Shown here: piece by piece, positions 36,762 through 46,268 of the stretch
How positions within the stretch are numbered: the first letter of the stretch is position 1
Layout: the number at the start of each line of letters is the position of its first letter
Assembly (NCBI RefSeq): GCF_030657435.1
Contig: NZ_JAUTWS010000012.1
Location: 62,001 to 126,000 of the forward strand
Source of the DNA: Paracraurococcus lichenis
GTDB taxonomy: Bacteria; Pseudomonadota; Alphaproteobacteria; Acetobacterales; Acetobacteraceae
Reading direction: 5' to 3'
DNA length: 64,000 nucleotides
Program-made: the position numbers and the translations under genes
The notes under the pieces: model-generated
What the model was told of the DNA's origin: nothing
Databases searched by the model: none
The model's input: only the letters and a program-made list of their open reading frames with translations

Positions 36762-36893
36762 GCCTGAGCCTTCGGGTGGAGGAGATGCGCGGATACTCGT
36801 CGGGCCGGCCTTCCGGCGCAACCCCAACCCGGCTTGACGCGGCGGGGGCGCGCGCGGAACTTCGCCGCCCCGCGAGGACGAGGACGACCGCCA

Positions 36894-37901
36894 ATGCCAC
36901 CCCTGCCGGAGACCATGACCTATATCGACCACGGCCAGGGCGGCGGGCCGGAGGTGCTGGTGCCGCGGCAGGGCCCGGTGCCGCAGCCGAAGGGTAACGA
37001 GGTGCTGATCCGCGTGCTGGCGACCGGCGTGAACCGGCCCGACGTGCAGCAACGCAAGGGCGATTACCCGCCGCCGCCCGGCGCGAGCCCGGTGATCGGC
37101 CTGGAGACGGCGGGCGAGGTGGTGGCGGTCGGGCCGGAGGCCGGCCCCTGGAAGATCGGCGACCATGTCTGCGCCCTGACCAATGGCGGCGCCTATGCCG
37201 AATATTGCGTGGCGCCCGCACCGCAATGCCTGCCCTGGCCGAAGGGCTATGACGCGATCCGGGCGGCGGCACTCCCGGAAACCTTCTTCACGGTCTGGGC
37301 CAACCTCTTCGGCCATGGCCGCCTCGCCGCCGGCGAGACCGTGCTGATCCATGGCGGCACCTCGGGAATCGGCGTCACCGCCATTCAGCTCGCCAAGGCC
37401 TTCGGCGCGACGGTGATCGCGACGGCCGGCAGCGCCGCGAAATGCGAGGCCATGCGGAAGCTCGGCGCCGACCATGCGGTGAACTACCGCGAGCAGGATT
37501 TCGTCGAGGCGGTGAAGCAGGCGACCGGCGGCAAGCTGGCGGATGTCGTCCTCGACATGGTCGGGGCCGAGTATTTCGCGCGCAACCTGCGCTGCCTCGC
37601 CATGGACGGGCGCCTTGTCATCATCGCCTTCCTCGGCGGGTTCGAGGCGCCGAAGGTGGACCTCCGCCCGATCATGACGCGGCGCCTGACGGTCACCGGC
37701 AGCACCATGCGGCCGCGCACCACGGCGCAGAAGGGGGCGATCGCCGCCGCCCTGCGGGAGAAGGTCTGGCCGCTGCTCGAGGCCGGCCGGGTCGCGCCGC
37801 CGATCCACCAGGTCTTCCCGCTGCGCGAGGCCGCGGCGGCGCATGCGCTGATGGAGAGCAGCACGCATATCGGCAAGATCATGCTGAAGGTGGCGGATTG
37901 A
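36894..37901 (+). CDS. NAD(P)H:quinone oxidoreductase (medium-chain, zinc-free)
   Basis: A 335-residue member of the quinone-oxidoreductase branch of medium-chain dehydrogenases, closest to the PIG3-type. Signs are [42 protein letters not shown], the Rossmann loop [21 protein letters not shown] and the absence of structural-zinc cysteines. The C-terminal [21 protein letters not shown] and [12 protein letters not shown] are typical. It probably reduces quinones with NADPH. The last bases (TTGA) are shared with the start of the EamA gene. Confidence 0.9.
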   Translation: MPPLPETMTYIDHGQGGGPEVLVPRQGPVPQPKGNEVLIRVLATGVNRPDVQQRKGDYPPPPGASPVIGLETAGEVVAVGPEAGPWKIGDHVCALTNGGAYAEYCVAPAPQCLPWPKGYDAIRAAALPETFFTVWANLFGHGRLAAGETVLIHGGTSGIGVTAIQLAKAFGATVIATAGSAAKCEAMRKLGADHAVNYREQDFVEAVKQATGGKLADVVLDMVGAEYFARNLRCLAMDGRLVIIAFLGGFEAPKVDLRPIMTRRLTVTGSTMRPRTTAQKGAIAAALREKVWPLLEAGRVAPPIHQVFPLREAAAAHALMESSTHIGKIMLKVAD

Positions 37902-38821
37902 GCCTCGCCGACGGGGCCCGCCCGCAGCCTGCCGCGATGGGCGCCGCTGCCGCGCCGGCGGGCCTGCTGGCCGGGCTCCGCTACCTCGGCGTCTCCATCG
38001 TGCTGTTCGGCGGCGTCTGGCCCGTCACCAAGGCGGCGCTCGCGCATGCGACGCCGCTCTGGTTCGCGCTGAACCGCGCCGGGATGGCCTCCGTCGCCTC
38101 GGCGCTGCTGCTGGCCGCGCTCGGGCGGCTGCGCCTGCCGCTGCGTGCCGACCTGCCCTGCATCGCGGCGCTCGGCCTGCTGCAGCTCGGCGGCTTCTTC
38201 GCGCTGACGCATATCGCCCTCGAATGGGTGCCGGCCGGGCGCACCGCCATCCTCGGCAATGTCACGGTCTTCTGGCTCATCCCGCTCTCGGTCTGGGTGC
38301 TGGGCGACAGGGTCTCGCGCAACCAGTGGCTGGCCGTCGGGGTCGGGCTGCTGGGCGTGCTCGCGCTGATGCAACCCTGGGCGATCGGTGCCCAGGGGCC
38401 GGGCGTGCTGCCGGGCTATGGCCTGCTGCTGCTGGCGAGCCTCTCCTGGAGCCTCGCCATCCTGGTCACGCGGCGGCTGCCGCCGCGGCGGCCGGTGATG
38501 GAGCTGCTGCCCTGGGCCTTCGCCATCGGCGCGGCGCTGCTGCTGCCACTGGCGTTGTGGCGGGAGCCGGCGGGCGGGATCGGGTGGGAGTCCTGGCCCT
38601 ATGCCGCCTTCGTCGGCGCCATCGCCGCCCCGATCGGCACCTGGGCGACCATCGAGGCCGGACGGCGGCTCTCGGGCATCATGGCCTCGGTCGGGTTCCT
38701 GGCGGTGCCGGCGCTCGGCGTCGCCATCTCGAACATCTGGCTGGGCGAGGCGCTGGGCTGGGACGTGGTGCTGGGCGGGGTGCTGATCGGGGCGAGCGTC
38801 CTGCTGGCGGCGCGGGGCTAG
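37898..38821 (+). CDS. EamA-family (DMT superfamily) transporter
   Basis: A 307-residue membrane protein with ten hydrophobic helices in two EamA repeats: the first opens [22 protein letters not shown], the second [23 protein letters not shown]. Such proteins export metabolites or amino acids. TTG at 37898 overlaps the preceding stop (TTGA) and follows AAGGTGG, so coupled initiation is plausible. ATG at 37937 is the alternative and would shorten the cytoplasmic N-terminus by 13 residues. Substrate unknown. Confidence 0.85.
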   Translation: MSLADGARPQPAAMGAAAAPAGLLAGLRYLGVSIVLFGGVWPVTKAALAHATPLWFALNRAGMASVASALLLAALGRLRLPLRADLPCIAALGLLQLGGFFALTHIALEWVPAGRTAILGNVTVFWLIPLSVWVLGDRVSRNQWLAVGVGLLGVLALMQPWAIGAQGPGVLPGYGLLLLASLSWSLAILVTRRLPPRRPVMELLPWAFAIGAALLLPLALWREPAGGIGWESWPYAAFVGAIAAPIGTWATIEAGRRLSGIMASVGFLAVPALGVAISNIWLGEALGWDVVLGGVLIGASVLLAARG

Positions 38822-38892
38822 GGTGGTTGGTGCTGACGGCGTGCAGCCGATGGGGCGCTGACAGGCCAACGCGGGCATAGAGGGGTGCGGGC

Positions 38893-39657
38893 ATGCGGCT
38901 GAACCTAGTCGAGGCAGGGGAGGGACCGCCGCTCGTGCTGCTGCACGGGCTGTTCGGGGCGGCCGGCAATTGGGGCGCGATCCAGAAGCATCTGGCCGCG
39001 ACGCACCGGGTCCTCGCGATGGACCTCCGCAACCACGGCGCCTCCGACCGCGAGGCCGCCATGGACTACCCCGCCATGGCCGCCGACGTGGCGGAAACCC
39101 TCGGCGATCTCGGCGCCGCACCGGCCGCCGTCCTCGGCCATTCCATGGGCGGCAAGGTGGCGATGGCGCTCGCGCTCACGCAGCCCGGGCTGGTGGAGCG
39201 GCTGGTCGTGGCCGACATCGCCCCCGTCGCCTACCCGCCGGCGCTGCGCGGCTATGTCGCGGCCATGCAGGCCGTGCCGCTCGCCCCCGGCCTGACACGG
39301 CGGGAGGCCGATGCCGCGCTGGCCGGGGCGGTGCCGGAGGCGAATATCCGCGCCTTCCTGCTGCAGAACCTCCGCTTCGGGGAGGGCGGTCCGGCTTGGC
39401 GCCTCGGCCTCGGCGAGATCGCCGCCGCCATGCCGGTCATCGAGGGGTTCCCCGCGGTCGAGGCGCGCTACGAAGGGCCGGTGCTGGTGCTGAACGGCGA
39501 GCGCTCCAGCTACGTCCGGCCGGTGCATCACGACCGCATCCGCGCGCTCTTCCAGCGCGCCGAATTCGCCACCGTGCCGGGGACCGGCCACTGGGTGCAT
39601 GCGGAGAACCCGCAGGGCTTCCTCGCGCTGCTCGAGCCCTTCCTGGCCGGGCGGTGA
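38893..39657 (+). CDS. Alpha/beta hydrolase, YbfF/ABHD11-like esterase
   Basis: A 254-residue enzyme. The order is LLHGLFGAAGNWGAI (oxyanion region), MDLRNHGASDR, the elbow GHSMGGKVAMALAL with Ser84, VLVLNGERSSYV (acid strand), and GTGHWVHAENPQGF with the catalytic His. MDLRNHG and the HGLFG opening are typical of the YbfF/ABHD11 esterase group that acts on short acyl esters. It ends 10 bases from the convergent RTX gene. Confidence 0.9.
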   Translation: MRLNLVEAGEGPPLVLLHGLFGAAGNWGAIQKHLAATHRVLAMDLRNHGASDREAAMDYPAMAADVAETLGDLGAAPAAVLGHSMGGKVAMALALTQPGLVERLVVADIAPVAYPPALRGYVAAMQAVPLAPGLTRREADAALAGAVPEANIRAFLLQNLRFGEGGPAWRLGLGEIAAAMPVIEGFPAVEARYEGPVLVLNGERSSYVRPVHHDRIRALFQRAEFATVPGTGHWVHAENPQGFLALLEPFLAGR

Positions 39658-39667
39658 CGCGTCCGCG

Positions 39668-40663
39668 CTACCGCAGCGGATAGTCCAGCACGAAGTCCTG
39701 CGCCGTCAGGCAGAAGGTGCCGACGAGTTCGATCTCGCCGGTCGGCTGGGGCGGCACGGTCGGCGCAGTGTCCGGGTCGGGCTGCCTGGGTCCAAGGGGT
39801 GTGGCGAATTGCACGAGGGTATTGCCGTCCGGCAGGATCTCCGTGCGCACCTGCAGGGCGAGGCTGGGCACGAAGTCCCCGGTGCCGAGGAAGACCGGCT
39901 TCGGCAGTTCCTCCGGGCGCTCCGGCCCGATGCGGGTGAAGGGGAAGCGATCGGGCGAATCGTAGCCGCTGAGATCGATGACGTCCTCGCCCTGCCGGAA
40001 GTCCAGGATGACGTCGCGCTGGCCCTCGCCGACGCCCGTATCGATGAGCGAGTTGGCGAAGGGCAGGATGATCGGCGCCATCACGAACCGGTCGGCGCCG
40101 CTGCCGCCGTCGAGCAGATCGGCGCCGAGCTGGCCGGACAGCGTATCGTCGCCCGGGCCGCCGAAGACGGAATCGGCGCCGGCGCCGGCGTAGATGCCGT
40201 CGTTCCCCGGACCGCCCCGCAGCAGGTCGGCCTGATCGGCGCGTGCCAGCAGCTCGGCGCCGCGGAAGCTGAAGCCCAGGGCTTCACCGAAGCCGCGGAT
40301 CTGGTCATCGCCGCGGCCGCCGAGCACGGTGTCGGCGCCCCAGCCGGCGACGATGGCATCATTGCCGCTGCCGCCGAGGATCAGGTTGTCGCCGTCACCG
40401 GCCGGGCCGCCGAACGACACCGACCCGCCGTAGAGCGTATCGTCGCCGGGTCCGCCCAGGATCGTGTCGTTGCCGCCGGTGCCGGTGTGCTCGAAGCCGG
40501 GGAAATCGCCACGGACCAGGTCGGCCCCCGCGCCGCCCAGCAGCAGGTCATGCCCGCCGAGCCCCTCGATGGTGTCGCGCCCGGCAAGGCCGAGGATGAC
40601 ATCCTCCCCTTCCGTGCCGCGCAGGGAATCGGGTCCGGATGTTCCGATGACCGGCATGGCCAT
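39668..40663 (-). CDS. RTX-type calcium-binding repeat protein
   Basis: A 331-residue, strongly acidic Gly/Asp-rich protein. From about residue 12 to 190 it consists of nonapeptide repeats of the GGxGxDxLx kind (GGNDTILGGPGDDTLYGG, GGRGDDQIRGFG, GGPGNDGIYAGAGADSVFGGPGDDTLSGQLGADLLDGG), which fold as a calcium beta-roll. After DRFVMAP comes a conserved-type tail with DVILDFRQGEDVIDLSGYD, as in type-I-secreted proteins. There is no N-terminal signal peptide, so export by a type I (ABC) system is expected, but no such gene cluster is here. No enzymatic domain is visible. Confidence 0.88.
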   Translation of the reverse strand: MAMPVIGTSGPDSLRGTEGEDVILGLAGRDTIEGLGGHDLLLGGAGADLVRGDFPGFEHTGTGGNDTILGGPGDDTLYGGSVSFGGPAGDGDNLILGGSGNDAIVAGWGADTVLGGRGDDQIRGFGEALGFSFRGAELLARADQADLLRGGPGNDGIYAGAGADSVFGGPGDDTLSGQLGADLLDGGSGADRFVMAPIILPFANSLIDTGVGEGQRDVILDFRQGEDVIDLSGYDSPDRFPFTRIGPERPEELPKPVFLGTGDFVPSLALQVRTEILPDGNTLVQFATPLGPRQPDPDTAPTVPPQPTGEIELVGTFCLTAQDFVLDYPLR

Positions 40664-40763
40664 GGGCCTGCTCTCCCCGGCGCGTCGACGACCGGGAGAC
40701 TCTACCTGCCCGCCCTCCGCCGCGCGGCCACGACCGCGCGACGCGCTCCGGCTGGCGCCGGCG

Positions 40764-41726
40764 TCAGGCCTCGACGCCGCCGAGTTCGACCATCGTCACC
40801 TCGGGCGGCATGCCGAGGCGCACCGGCAGCATGGAATTGCCGATGCCGCCGGAGACGACGAGGTGCCGCCCCTCCTCCTCGATGGCGCCATAGGCGTAGC
40901 GGTTGCCGAAGCGGCTGGGGACGATCGGCGAATAGCCGCGGATGCGGACCTGCCCGCCATGGGTATGGCCCGAGAGCGTGACCGCCACCCGGTCCGGCAC
41001 GTTCGGGAAGATGTCGGGCTCATGCGCGAGCAGGATCGCCGGCGCGTCATCGGTGAAGGCGCCGAGCGTCGCCTCCAGGTCGTCGGCGCCGCGCAGCCCG
41101 CCGCCGCGGCCGCGATAGGCCCATTGGCTGCCGAGGCCGCCGAGCCAGATGGCGCGCCCGTCATGCACCAGCCGCCGCGCCTCGTTGTGCAGCACCGGCA
41201 GGCCGGCCGCGGCGAAGTCGGCGGCGGCGCCGGGCAGCGGGGCGCGGCCGGCCTGCGCCGCAGGGTCCTCCCACCAGTCATGGTTGCCGAGGATGGCATG
41301 CACGCCGAGCGGCGCCCGCAGCCCCGCCAGGACATCGGCGACCTGCCGGAAGCTCGGCCTCTCCGTGGTGAAGCGGTGGTCGGCCAGGTAGTCGCCCAGC
41401 AGCACCACCAGGTCCGGCTGCAGCGCATTGGCCATGGCGACTGCGCGCTGCAGCCGCGGCAGCGGCGTGTGCGGGCCGCCGCAATGCGGGTCGGCGATGA
41501 GGGCGATGCTCAACCTGAGGCCGGCCGGCCAGTTCGCCGGCGCCAGCCGGTGGGTCACCACCCGCAAGGCGACGCCCGGCTCGTAGCCGAAGGCGTAGCC
41601 GCCGAGGCCGACCCCGGCCGCGCCGGCACCGCCCGCCGCGCGCAGCAGCGTCCGCCGCTTCAGCCTGCTCCGCCAGCCCGCCCGAATGCCTGTCCTCCGG
41701 GCGAATGCCGCCACGTCACCGTCCAT
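40764..41726 (-). CDS. Exported metallophosphoesterase (YaeI-like)
   Basis: A 320-residue calcineurin-like phosphoesterase. Metal motifs run ADPHCGGPH (D-x-H), LLGDYLAD (GD), LGNHDWWED (GNHD), LLAHEPD and LSGHTHGGQV (GHxH). After an N-terminal polar stretch comes RLKRRTLLRAAGGAGAAGVGLGG, which resembles a Tat-type or uncleaved anchor signal. The closest familiar group is YaeI/YkuE-like enzymes acting on phospholipids or UDP-sugars at the envelope. Substrate unproven. Confidence 0.88.
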   Translation of the reverse strand: MDGDVAAFARRTGIRAGWRSRLKRRTLLRAAGGAGAAGVGLGGYAFGYEPGVALRVVTHRLAPANWPAGLRLSIALIADPHCGGPHTPLPRLQRAVAMANALQPDLVVLLGDYLADHRFTTERPSFRQVADVLAGLRAPLGVHAILGNHDWWEDPAAQAGRAPLPGAAADFAAAGLPVLHNEARRLVHDGRAIWLGGLGSQWAYRGRGGGLRGADDLEATLGAFTDDAPAILLAHEPDIFPNVPDRVAVTLSGHTHGGQVRIRGYSPIVPSRFGNRYAYGAIEEEGRHLVVSGGIGNSMLPVRLGMPPEVTMVELGGVEA

Positions 41727-42098
41727 GCGCAACCCCGTCCTGGCCGTCCGCACCGCCCACTGGGGGCACACCGGCCGCCTGGGGCGGCTGGCAAACGCTG
41801 CGCCACGCCTGGCGCCGCTGCGCGGAAGGGCCGAATTCCGACCTTGGGGCCCGGCGGCCGCATGCCGTCCCGGGCCTCTCTTCACCCAGTTGCACCGCGG
41901 TCGATTGCCGGAGTCCGAATCCGTCGGCCCGGCCCCCGCAGCCCGTGGCGCCTGGGAGATGCGCCGCTTCATACAGGAGGCGTCCCGGCGGGGCTACTGA
42001 AAGGCGCGGCCGGATTGCCTCTTCGCCATCCCGGCGGCGCCTGACGGCGGATCCGGCGGGCCAGGCCCCGGCGCGCCGCCGCCGGCCCGCGCCCCGGA
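41727..42098. other. Intergenic region, no feature seen
   Basis: A 372-base gap between two leftward genes. Short open frames occur on both strands, but they have poor protein character and no ribosome sites. I see no hairpin, repeat or promoter that I would defend. Confidence 0.5.
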
Positions 42099-42776
42099 TC
42101 ATTGCGGCTTGAAGGTGCTCCGCTTCGCCGCATCCGCCGCGCGCCAGAGATACCAGGCGGCGATGCTGCGCCAGGGCGCCCAGGCCTCGCCGAGGCCGGC
42201 GAGTTCCTTCGGCTTCGGCTGCGCCTCCAGCCCGGCCGCGACCTTCCAGCCCTCCCGCACCCCGAAATCATCCACCGGCAGCACGTCCGGCCGTCCCAGG
42301 GTGAAGATCAGCAGCATCTCCACCGTCCAGCGCCCGACCCCGCGGATCACCACCAGCCGCTCGATCAGCTCGGCATCGGCATAGCGGGCGCAGCCCTCCC
42401 GCGTCGGCACCAGCCCGCCCGCCGCCTTCTCGGCGATGTCGCGGATGGCGGCGATCTTCGCCTGGCTGAAGCCGCAGGCGCGCATCGCCTCGGGCGGCGT
42501 CGCCAGCACCAGCTCGGGCGGCGGGAAGGCATGCGCTGGGTGCAGCGCGAGGAAGCGGCCGAGGATCGCCTCCGCCGCCCGGCCATGCACCTGCTGATGG
42601 GCGATGGCGCGGACCAGCGCCTCGTAGGGCTCGCGCTCCACCGCGGCGAGGGTGCAGGGGCCGATGCGGCGGATCACCGGCTTCAGCACCGGGTCCTTCC
42701 GCAGGTGGCGCTCGGCCTTGGCCCAGGGCCCGGCGGCCTTCGCCGGCGGCGCGCCGGTGCCCACGATCTCGACCAT
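42099..42776 (-). CDS. DNA-3-methyladenine glycosylase II (AlkA-like, HhH-GPD)
   Basis: A 225-residue DNA repair enzyme. It has the helix-hairpin-helix RGVGRWTVEMLLIF (residues 145-158) followed by the catalytic Asp in LPVDDFGV (Asp170 by analogy with AlkA). The earlier AIAHQQVHGRAAEAILGRF and CGFSQAKIAAIRDIA segments are typical. It lacks the N-terminal domain of E. coli AlkA, which is usual for short alphaproteobacterial forms. It excises alkylated purines in the cytoplasm. The 172-base gap to the permease gene is empty. Confidence 0.92.
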   Translation of the reverse strand: MVEIVGTGAPPAKAAGPWAKAERHLRKDPVLKPVIRRIGPCTLAAVEREPYEALVRAIAHQQVHGRAAEAILGRFLALHPAHAFPPPELVLATPPEAMRACGFSQAKIAAIRDIAEKAAGGLVPTREGCARYADAELIERLVVIRGVGRWTVEMLLIFTLGRPDVLPVDDFGVREGWKVAAGLEAQPKPKELAGLGEAWAPWRSIAAWYLWRAADAAKRSTFKPQ

Positions 42777-42948
42777 CAGGAACTGCCCCCGCGCGGCGGC
42801 GCGGCCACGACTCGACCCATCCGGTGTCCACCCTCCGTCCGGGAGGGATCACAGCGCGGCGCGTGCCCCGGCGCCAGGGCCCGGCCGCGCCGGCGCGCGA
42901 CGCTTCGCCCGCCCCCGAAACGTCGCCGCCGAGGCACGGCCCGCCGTG

Positions 42949-44352
42949 TCAGCCGGCCCCGCGCAGCAGCCAGGTTGCGGCCCAGCCAAGGCCGAGCACC
43001 AGCACCGGCGAGGGCCAGAGCAGCCGCCAGAGCTGCGCCGGGCGCGTGCCGTCCGCGAGCAGCCCGCAGAGCATGGCCGTGACCCCGAGGCTCACCTGCA
43101 CCCCCGCCGCCCCAGCAAAATTCTGCACGGCGGGTGCGGCCAGCGGCGGCAGGCCGGCCGCCGCGCCGAGCGCGACCTGCACCGGCATCAGCGCCGCGTT
43201 CGACCCGACATTGCTGCCGGTGATGAGGCCCGACAGCAGCGCGATGGGCGCGACGGCGAAGGGCGCGAGCGGCCCGAGCGCTTCCGATGCGGCGGTGGCG
43301 AGGCCGGCGGCCGCACCGCTGCCCGCCAGCAGCCGCCCGAGCAGGACATAGAGCAGGAGGGCGATGGCCGGCCGCCTTGCCCGCCGCAGGGCGGCGCCGG
43401 CCCGCGCCAGACCGTCCCGCCGCGCCAGCAGGAGCGCGCCGGCCACCAGCCACAGCACGACAGCGACATGGCTCAGCGGGAGGGGCGGCAGTTCGGCGAA
43501 GGGCCGCCAGGCCGGCGCGCCCGGCCAGAGCCGCGCCGCCAGCAGGGCGGCGGTCAGCAGCAGGTAGGGCGCGGCGCGGCCGAGCGCCGCTCGGGGGTCG
43601 CGCAGCGGATTCGCCCGCCACAGCGCCAGCAGCACGACCGGCGCCGAGGCGACGAGGCCCACCAGCTCGAAGGGCAGCAGCGCGGCGCCCGCGACCAGCA
43701 GCCCGCCCAGCGCCGCCAGCATCCCGGCCTGCGCCGCCTTCTCGCGCCCCGGCACCGGCAGCCCGGCCCGGGCCAGCAACGACCAGAGCAGCGGCGCGAG
43801 CAGCAGCAGCCAGGCCGCGGTCAGCCAAGCCGCGACCATCGACATGCCCTCCGCCGGCACGCCCGCCATGGCGGCGCCGAGCGCGGTGCCTGGCGCGAGC
43901 CCGCCCCAGGGCACCATGACAAGGGCGAGCAGCGCGAGCGCGCCGGCCGGCGCGCCGCCGAGGCCCATGCGCCGGAGGCTCGAGAGGGCGAAGACCGCCC
44001 CGACCGCGAAGCCCGTCACGCTCTCGAGGACAATGCCAAGCGGCAGGGTGACGGCGAAGGCCCGCGCCGGGCTCGCCGCCTGCGGGCCGGCCGCCGCATC
44101 CCCCTCCGTGACCGCGGCGTGGAAGAGCAGCCCGCCGGTGACCACCGCCACCGGCTGCAGGCCGAGGAAGGCGCCGCGCAGCACCTGCTCCGCCAGGACG
44201 CCGGGCAGGGCGCCGGGATCCGGCAGCCCCGCCAGCAGCGCCGGCAGGGTCGCCAACAATGCAACGAGGGCGGCGCCGGCCGGCGTCGCCCGCCCGCTGC
44301 CAAGCAGCGCGAGCAGCAGCAGGAGCGGCAGGGCCTGAAGCGCCAGCGTCAT
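42949..44352 (-). CDS. L-lactate permease-like (LldP/LctP family) transporter
   Basis: A 467-residue membrane protein with 12-14 hydrophobic segments, shorter than E. coli LldP (about 550). Family signs include TGFAVGAVFALSSLRRMGLGGAP, the PWGGLAPGTALGA stretch and GLITGSNVGSNAALMPVQVALGAAAGLP, which matches the LldP core motif around ITGSN. Proton-linked uptake of lactate, glycolate or a related 2-hydroxy acid is the likely role. It is divergent from the GGCT-like gene with a 47-base gap. Confidence 0.8.
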   Translation of the reverse strand: MTLALQALPLLLLLALLGSGRATPAGAALVALLATLPALLAGLPDPGALPGVLAEQVLRGAFLGLQPVAVVTGGLLFHAAVTEGDAAAGPQAASPARAFAVTLPLGIVLESVTGFAVGAVFALSSLRRMGLGGAPAGALALLALVMVPWGGLAPGTALGAAMAGVPAEGMSMVAAWLTAAWLLLLAPLLWSLLARAGLPVPGREKAAQAGMLAALGGLLVAGAALLPFELVGLVASAPVVLLALWRANPLRDPRAALGRAAPYLLLTAALLAARLWPGAPAWRPFAELPPLPLSHVAVVLWLVAGALLLARRDGLARAGAALRRARRPAIALLLYVLLGRLLAGSGAAAGLATAASEALGPLAPFAVAPIALLSGLITGSNVGSNAALMPVQVALGAAAGLPPLAAPAVQNFAGAAGVQVSLGVTAMLCGLLADGTRPAQLWRLLWPSPVLVLGLGWAATWLLRGAG

Positions 44353-44399
44353 CGGCAGCCGCTTGCGCCGGCGGCGGCCCGGGGCGAGGCTCCGGCTCC

Positions 44400-44801
44400 A
44401 TGTCCGACCTCTATGCCGCCTATGGCAGCAATCTCTGGCACGCGCAGATGGCCATGCGCTGCCCCGGCGCGACCGTGGCGGGGGCGCTGGCGCTGCCCGG
44501 CTGGCGCCTCGCTGTCCGCAAATTCGCGCTGGTCGAGCCGGACCCGGCGGCGGCCTGCCCGATCGGGCTGTGGCGCATCACGCCGGAGCACCTGGCCGCG
44601 CTCGACCGCTACGAGGGGCCGCATACCTACGGGCGCCGCCTGCTGCCGCTGCCGGACGGGCGGGAGGCCTGGATCTACCTGGAACTGGTGCACCGCCCCG
44701 GCCCGCCCGCCGCCGAATACGTGGAGCGTCTGCGGCGCGGCTATGCCGATTTCGGCTTCGACCCGGCGCCGCTCGAGACCGCGCTCGCCCGCGGCGGCTG
44801 A
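44400..44801 (+). CDS. Gamma-glutamylcyclotransferase-like protein (AIG2/GGCT fold)
   Basis: A 133-residue protein. AAYGSNLWHAQMAMRCP is the family's YGSNL substrate loop near residues 7-11, GLWRITPEHLAALDRYEGPHTYGRR places the catalytic Glu, and AWIYLEL is the closing strand. GGCT-fold enzymes release 5-oxoproline from gamma-glutamyl compounds, for example in glutathione turnover. The exact substrate is not readable. It is divergent from the LldP-like gene. Confidence 0.85.
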   Translation: MSDLYAAYGSNLWHAQMAMRCPGATVAGALALPGWRLAVRKFALVEPDPAAACPIGLWRITPEHLAALDRYEGPHTYGRRLLPLPDGREAWIYLELVHRPGPPAAEYVERLRRGYADFGFDPAPLETALARGG

Positions 44802-44986
44802 GCCGCCCCGGAACCTCCCTGCCGCCAACCCCGTCGCTCCCGCCGTTCCGGACCGCCGCAGCCTGCGGCACCGCCTGCCCGCGCAACAAGCCGCCGGGGC
44901 GCGCGGCAGGCGCGAGGGCGGCGCATGGCCGAGGGGTGATTTGCCTTTCGCGTCCGGCGCATGACATTTCGCGCCGAGGAGGGCCG

Positions 44987-45559
44987 ATGCCGGAGATCGA
45001 CCCCGAGGTGCTGCCGGTGGCAGCGGCGGTGGCGCCGCTGATCCTGACGCTCGGCCTGGATGCGGAGACGCAGTCCTGGCTGGAATCGATGCGGCGCGCG
45101 CATTTCCCCCCCGCGCGCAACCTGGTGCCCGCGCATGTCACGCTCTTCCATGCCCTCCCGGGCGAGGAGGCGGCGGCGATCCGCGCGGTGCTGGCCGAGG
45201 CCTGCGCCGCCCTGCCGCCGTCGCGCGTGCGGGTCGGGCCGCCGCGCTCGCTCGGCCGCGGGGTCGCCATGGAGATCGGCGCGCCCGCCGTCGCGACGCT
45301 GCGGGACAGGCTGGCGGCGCAGTGGCGGCCCTGGCTGACGGCGCAGGACCGGCAGCGCTGGCGGCCGCATGCGACGGTGCAGAACAAGGTCTCGCCGGAG
45401 CGGGCGCGGGCGCTCTACGAGACGCTCGCGGCCCTGCTGCCGCCGCGCGAGGCGCGGGCCGAGGCGCTGCTGCTCTGGCGTTACCGCGGCGGCCCCTGGG
45501 AGCCGCTGGAGCGCTTCCCCTTCACCGCCGAGGCCTATCCGCGGGAGGTCATCCTGTAG
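44987..45559 (+). CDS. 2H-phosphoesterase (2'-5' RNA ligase-like) family protein
   Basis: A 190-residue protein with both HxT motifs of the 2H superfamily: His50-Val-Thr52 (PAHVTLFHALP) and His128-Ala-Thr130 (RPHATVQNKV). Their spacing and two-lobe symmetry fit LigT/ThpR-like enzymes, which act on 2'-5' or cyclic phosphodiesters. GAGGAGGGCC precedes the ATG at 44987. It ends 23 bases from the AT-rich cassette that converges on it. Confidence 0.88.
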   Translation: MPEIDPEVLPVAAAVAPLILTLGLDAETQSWLESMRRAHFPPARNLVPAHVTLFHALPGEEAAAIRAVLAEACAALPPSRVRVGPPRSLGRGVAMEIGAPAVATLRDRLAAQWRPWLTAQDRQRWRPHATVQNKVSPERARALYETLAALLPPREARAEALLLWRYRGGPWEPLERFPFTAEAYPREVIL

Positions 45560-45582
45560 CCGCGGCCTAGCCGCCCGAAGAG

Positions 45583-46263
45583 CTAATCCGGGCAAGATCT
45601 GGCGGAAGGGTTTCCCCGGTCACCGTTCGACGGATCGCGCCGGCTACTTTCCACTTCATTGCGGGCTGCCGTGAGCTGGCGCTGCATCGCAGCCTTGTCT
45701 TTGGTGGTCTCATCGAGGCGGGCCGAGAGGTCGGCACGTTCTCTTGCGAGACTTGTATTCTGTTTGGATAAGTCAGAATTGCTTTGCTTTAATTGCACAA
45801 TATCTGCAAGATTGTTTTTTCGCTCGGCCTGAAGACTATTGATGTTTCGATTGGCGATCGCAAGCCGTATATCCAACTGGTCCTTCACCTGTTGTGCATC
45901 AACGAGTTGCTGTCGCAGGTTCGAGAGTTCCAGATCTTGTTTCTGGAGCCGATCCGACAGGTTGTTGATCTGGTCTGTTGCATCGGTAAAAGAGGAAGAC
46001 ACCTCGGCCTGAAACGCTCTCAACTGCAGTTTCTGGGTAAAAAATCCGAGGAAAAACGCCCCCAGCAACAGCAAGCCTATGCGAAACGACTTCCAGAAAC
46101 TCCAATCGCGCGGTCCGGTCTTCCGGCTCTCCGATGGAGATGCTGGATCGACGTTTCTCCGTGCTGGATTGTTTCCGGCATCCTGACGCATGCGGTAGAT
46201 TTCGGCGTCCCGTTCGGCATTCATCCTGTCCAAGGGACTCGGGTCGCGCCAGGATGGCGGCAT
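45583..46263 (-). CDS. Membrane-anchored coiled-coil protein of the AT-rich GTPase cassette
   Basis: A 226-residue protein. A charged, disordered N-terminus (about residues 1-55) is followed by one hydrophobic helix (about 58-78, FRIGLLLLGAFFLGFFTQ), then a long coiled coil (about 85-210) rich in Gln, Leu, Asn and Ser with heptad-like spacing (ATDQINNLSDRLQKQDLELS, then LRQQLVDAQQVKDQLD). The positive charge before the helix predicts a cytoplasmic N-terminus and a periplasmic coiled coil. ATG at 46263 has GGAAGG nine bases upstream; a GTG at 46287 would overlap the GTPase gene by 19 bases. AT content and codon use differ from the neighbours. No family recognised. Confidence 0.75.
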   Translation of the reverse strand: MPPSWRDPSPLDRMNAERDAEIYRMRQDAGNNPARRNVDPASPSESRKTGPRDWSFWKSFRIGLLLLGAFFLGFFTQKLQLRAFQAEVSSSFTDATDQINNLSDRLQKQDLELSNLRQQLVDAQQVKDQLDIRLAIANRNINSLQAERKNNLADIVQLKQSNSDLSKQNTSLARERADLSARLDETTKDKAAMQRQLTAARNEVESSRRDPSNGDRGNPSARSCPD

Positions 46264-46268
46264 CGCTT

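Noticed and set aside
41686..42000. Small plus-strand open frame before the AlkA-like gene
   Set aside because: No ribosome site, poor residue composition and overlap with the start of the metallophosphoesterase gene.
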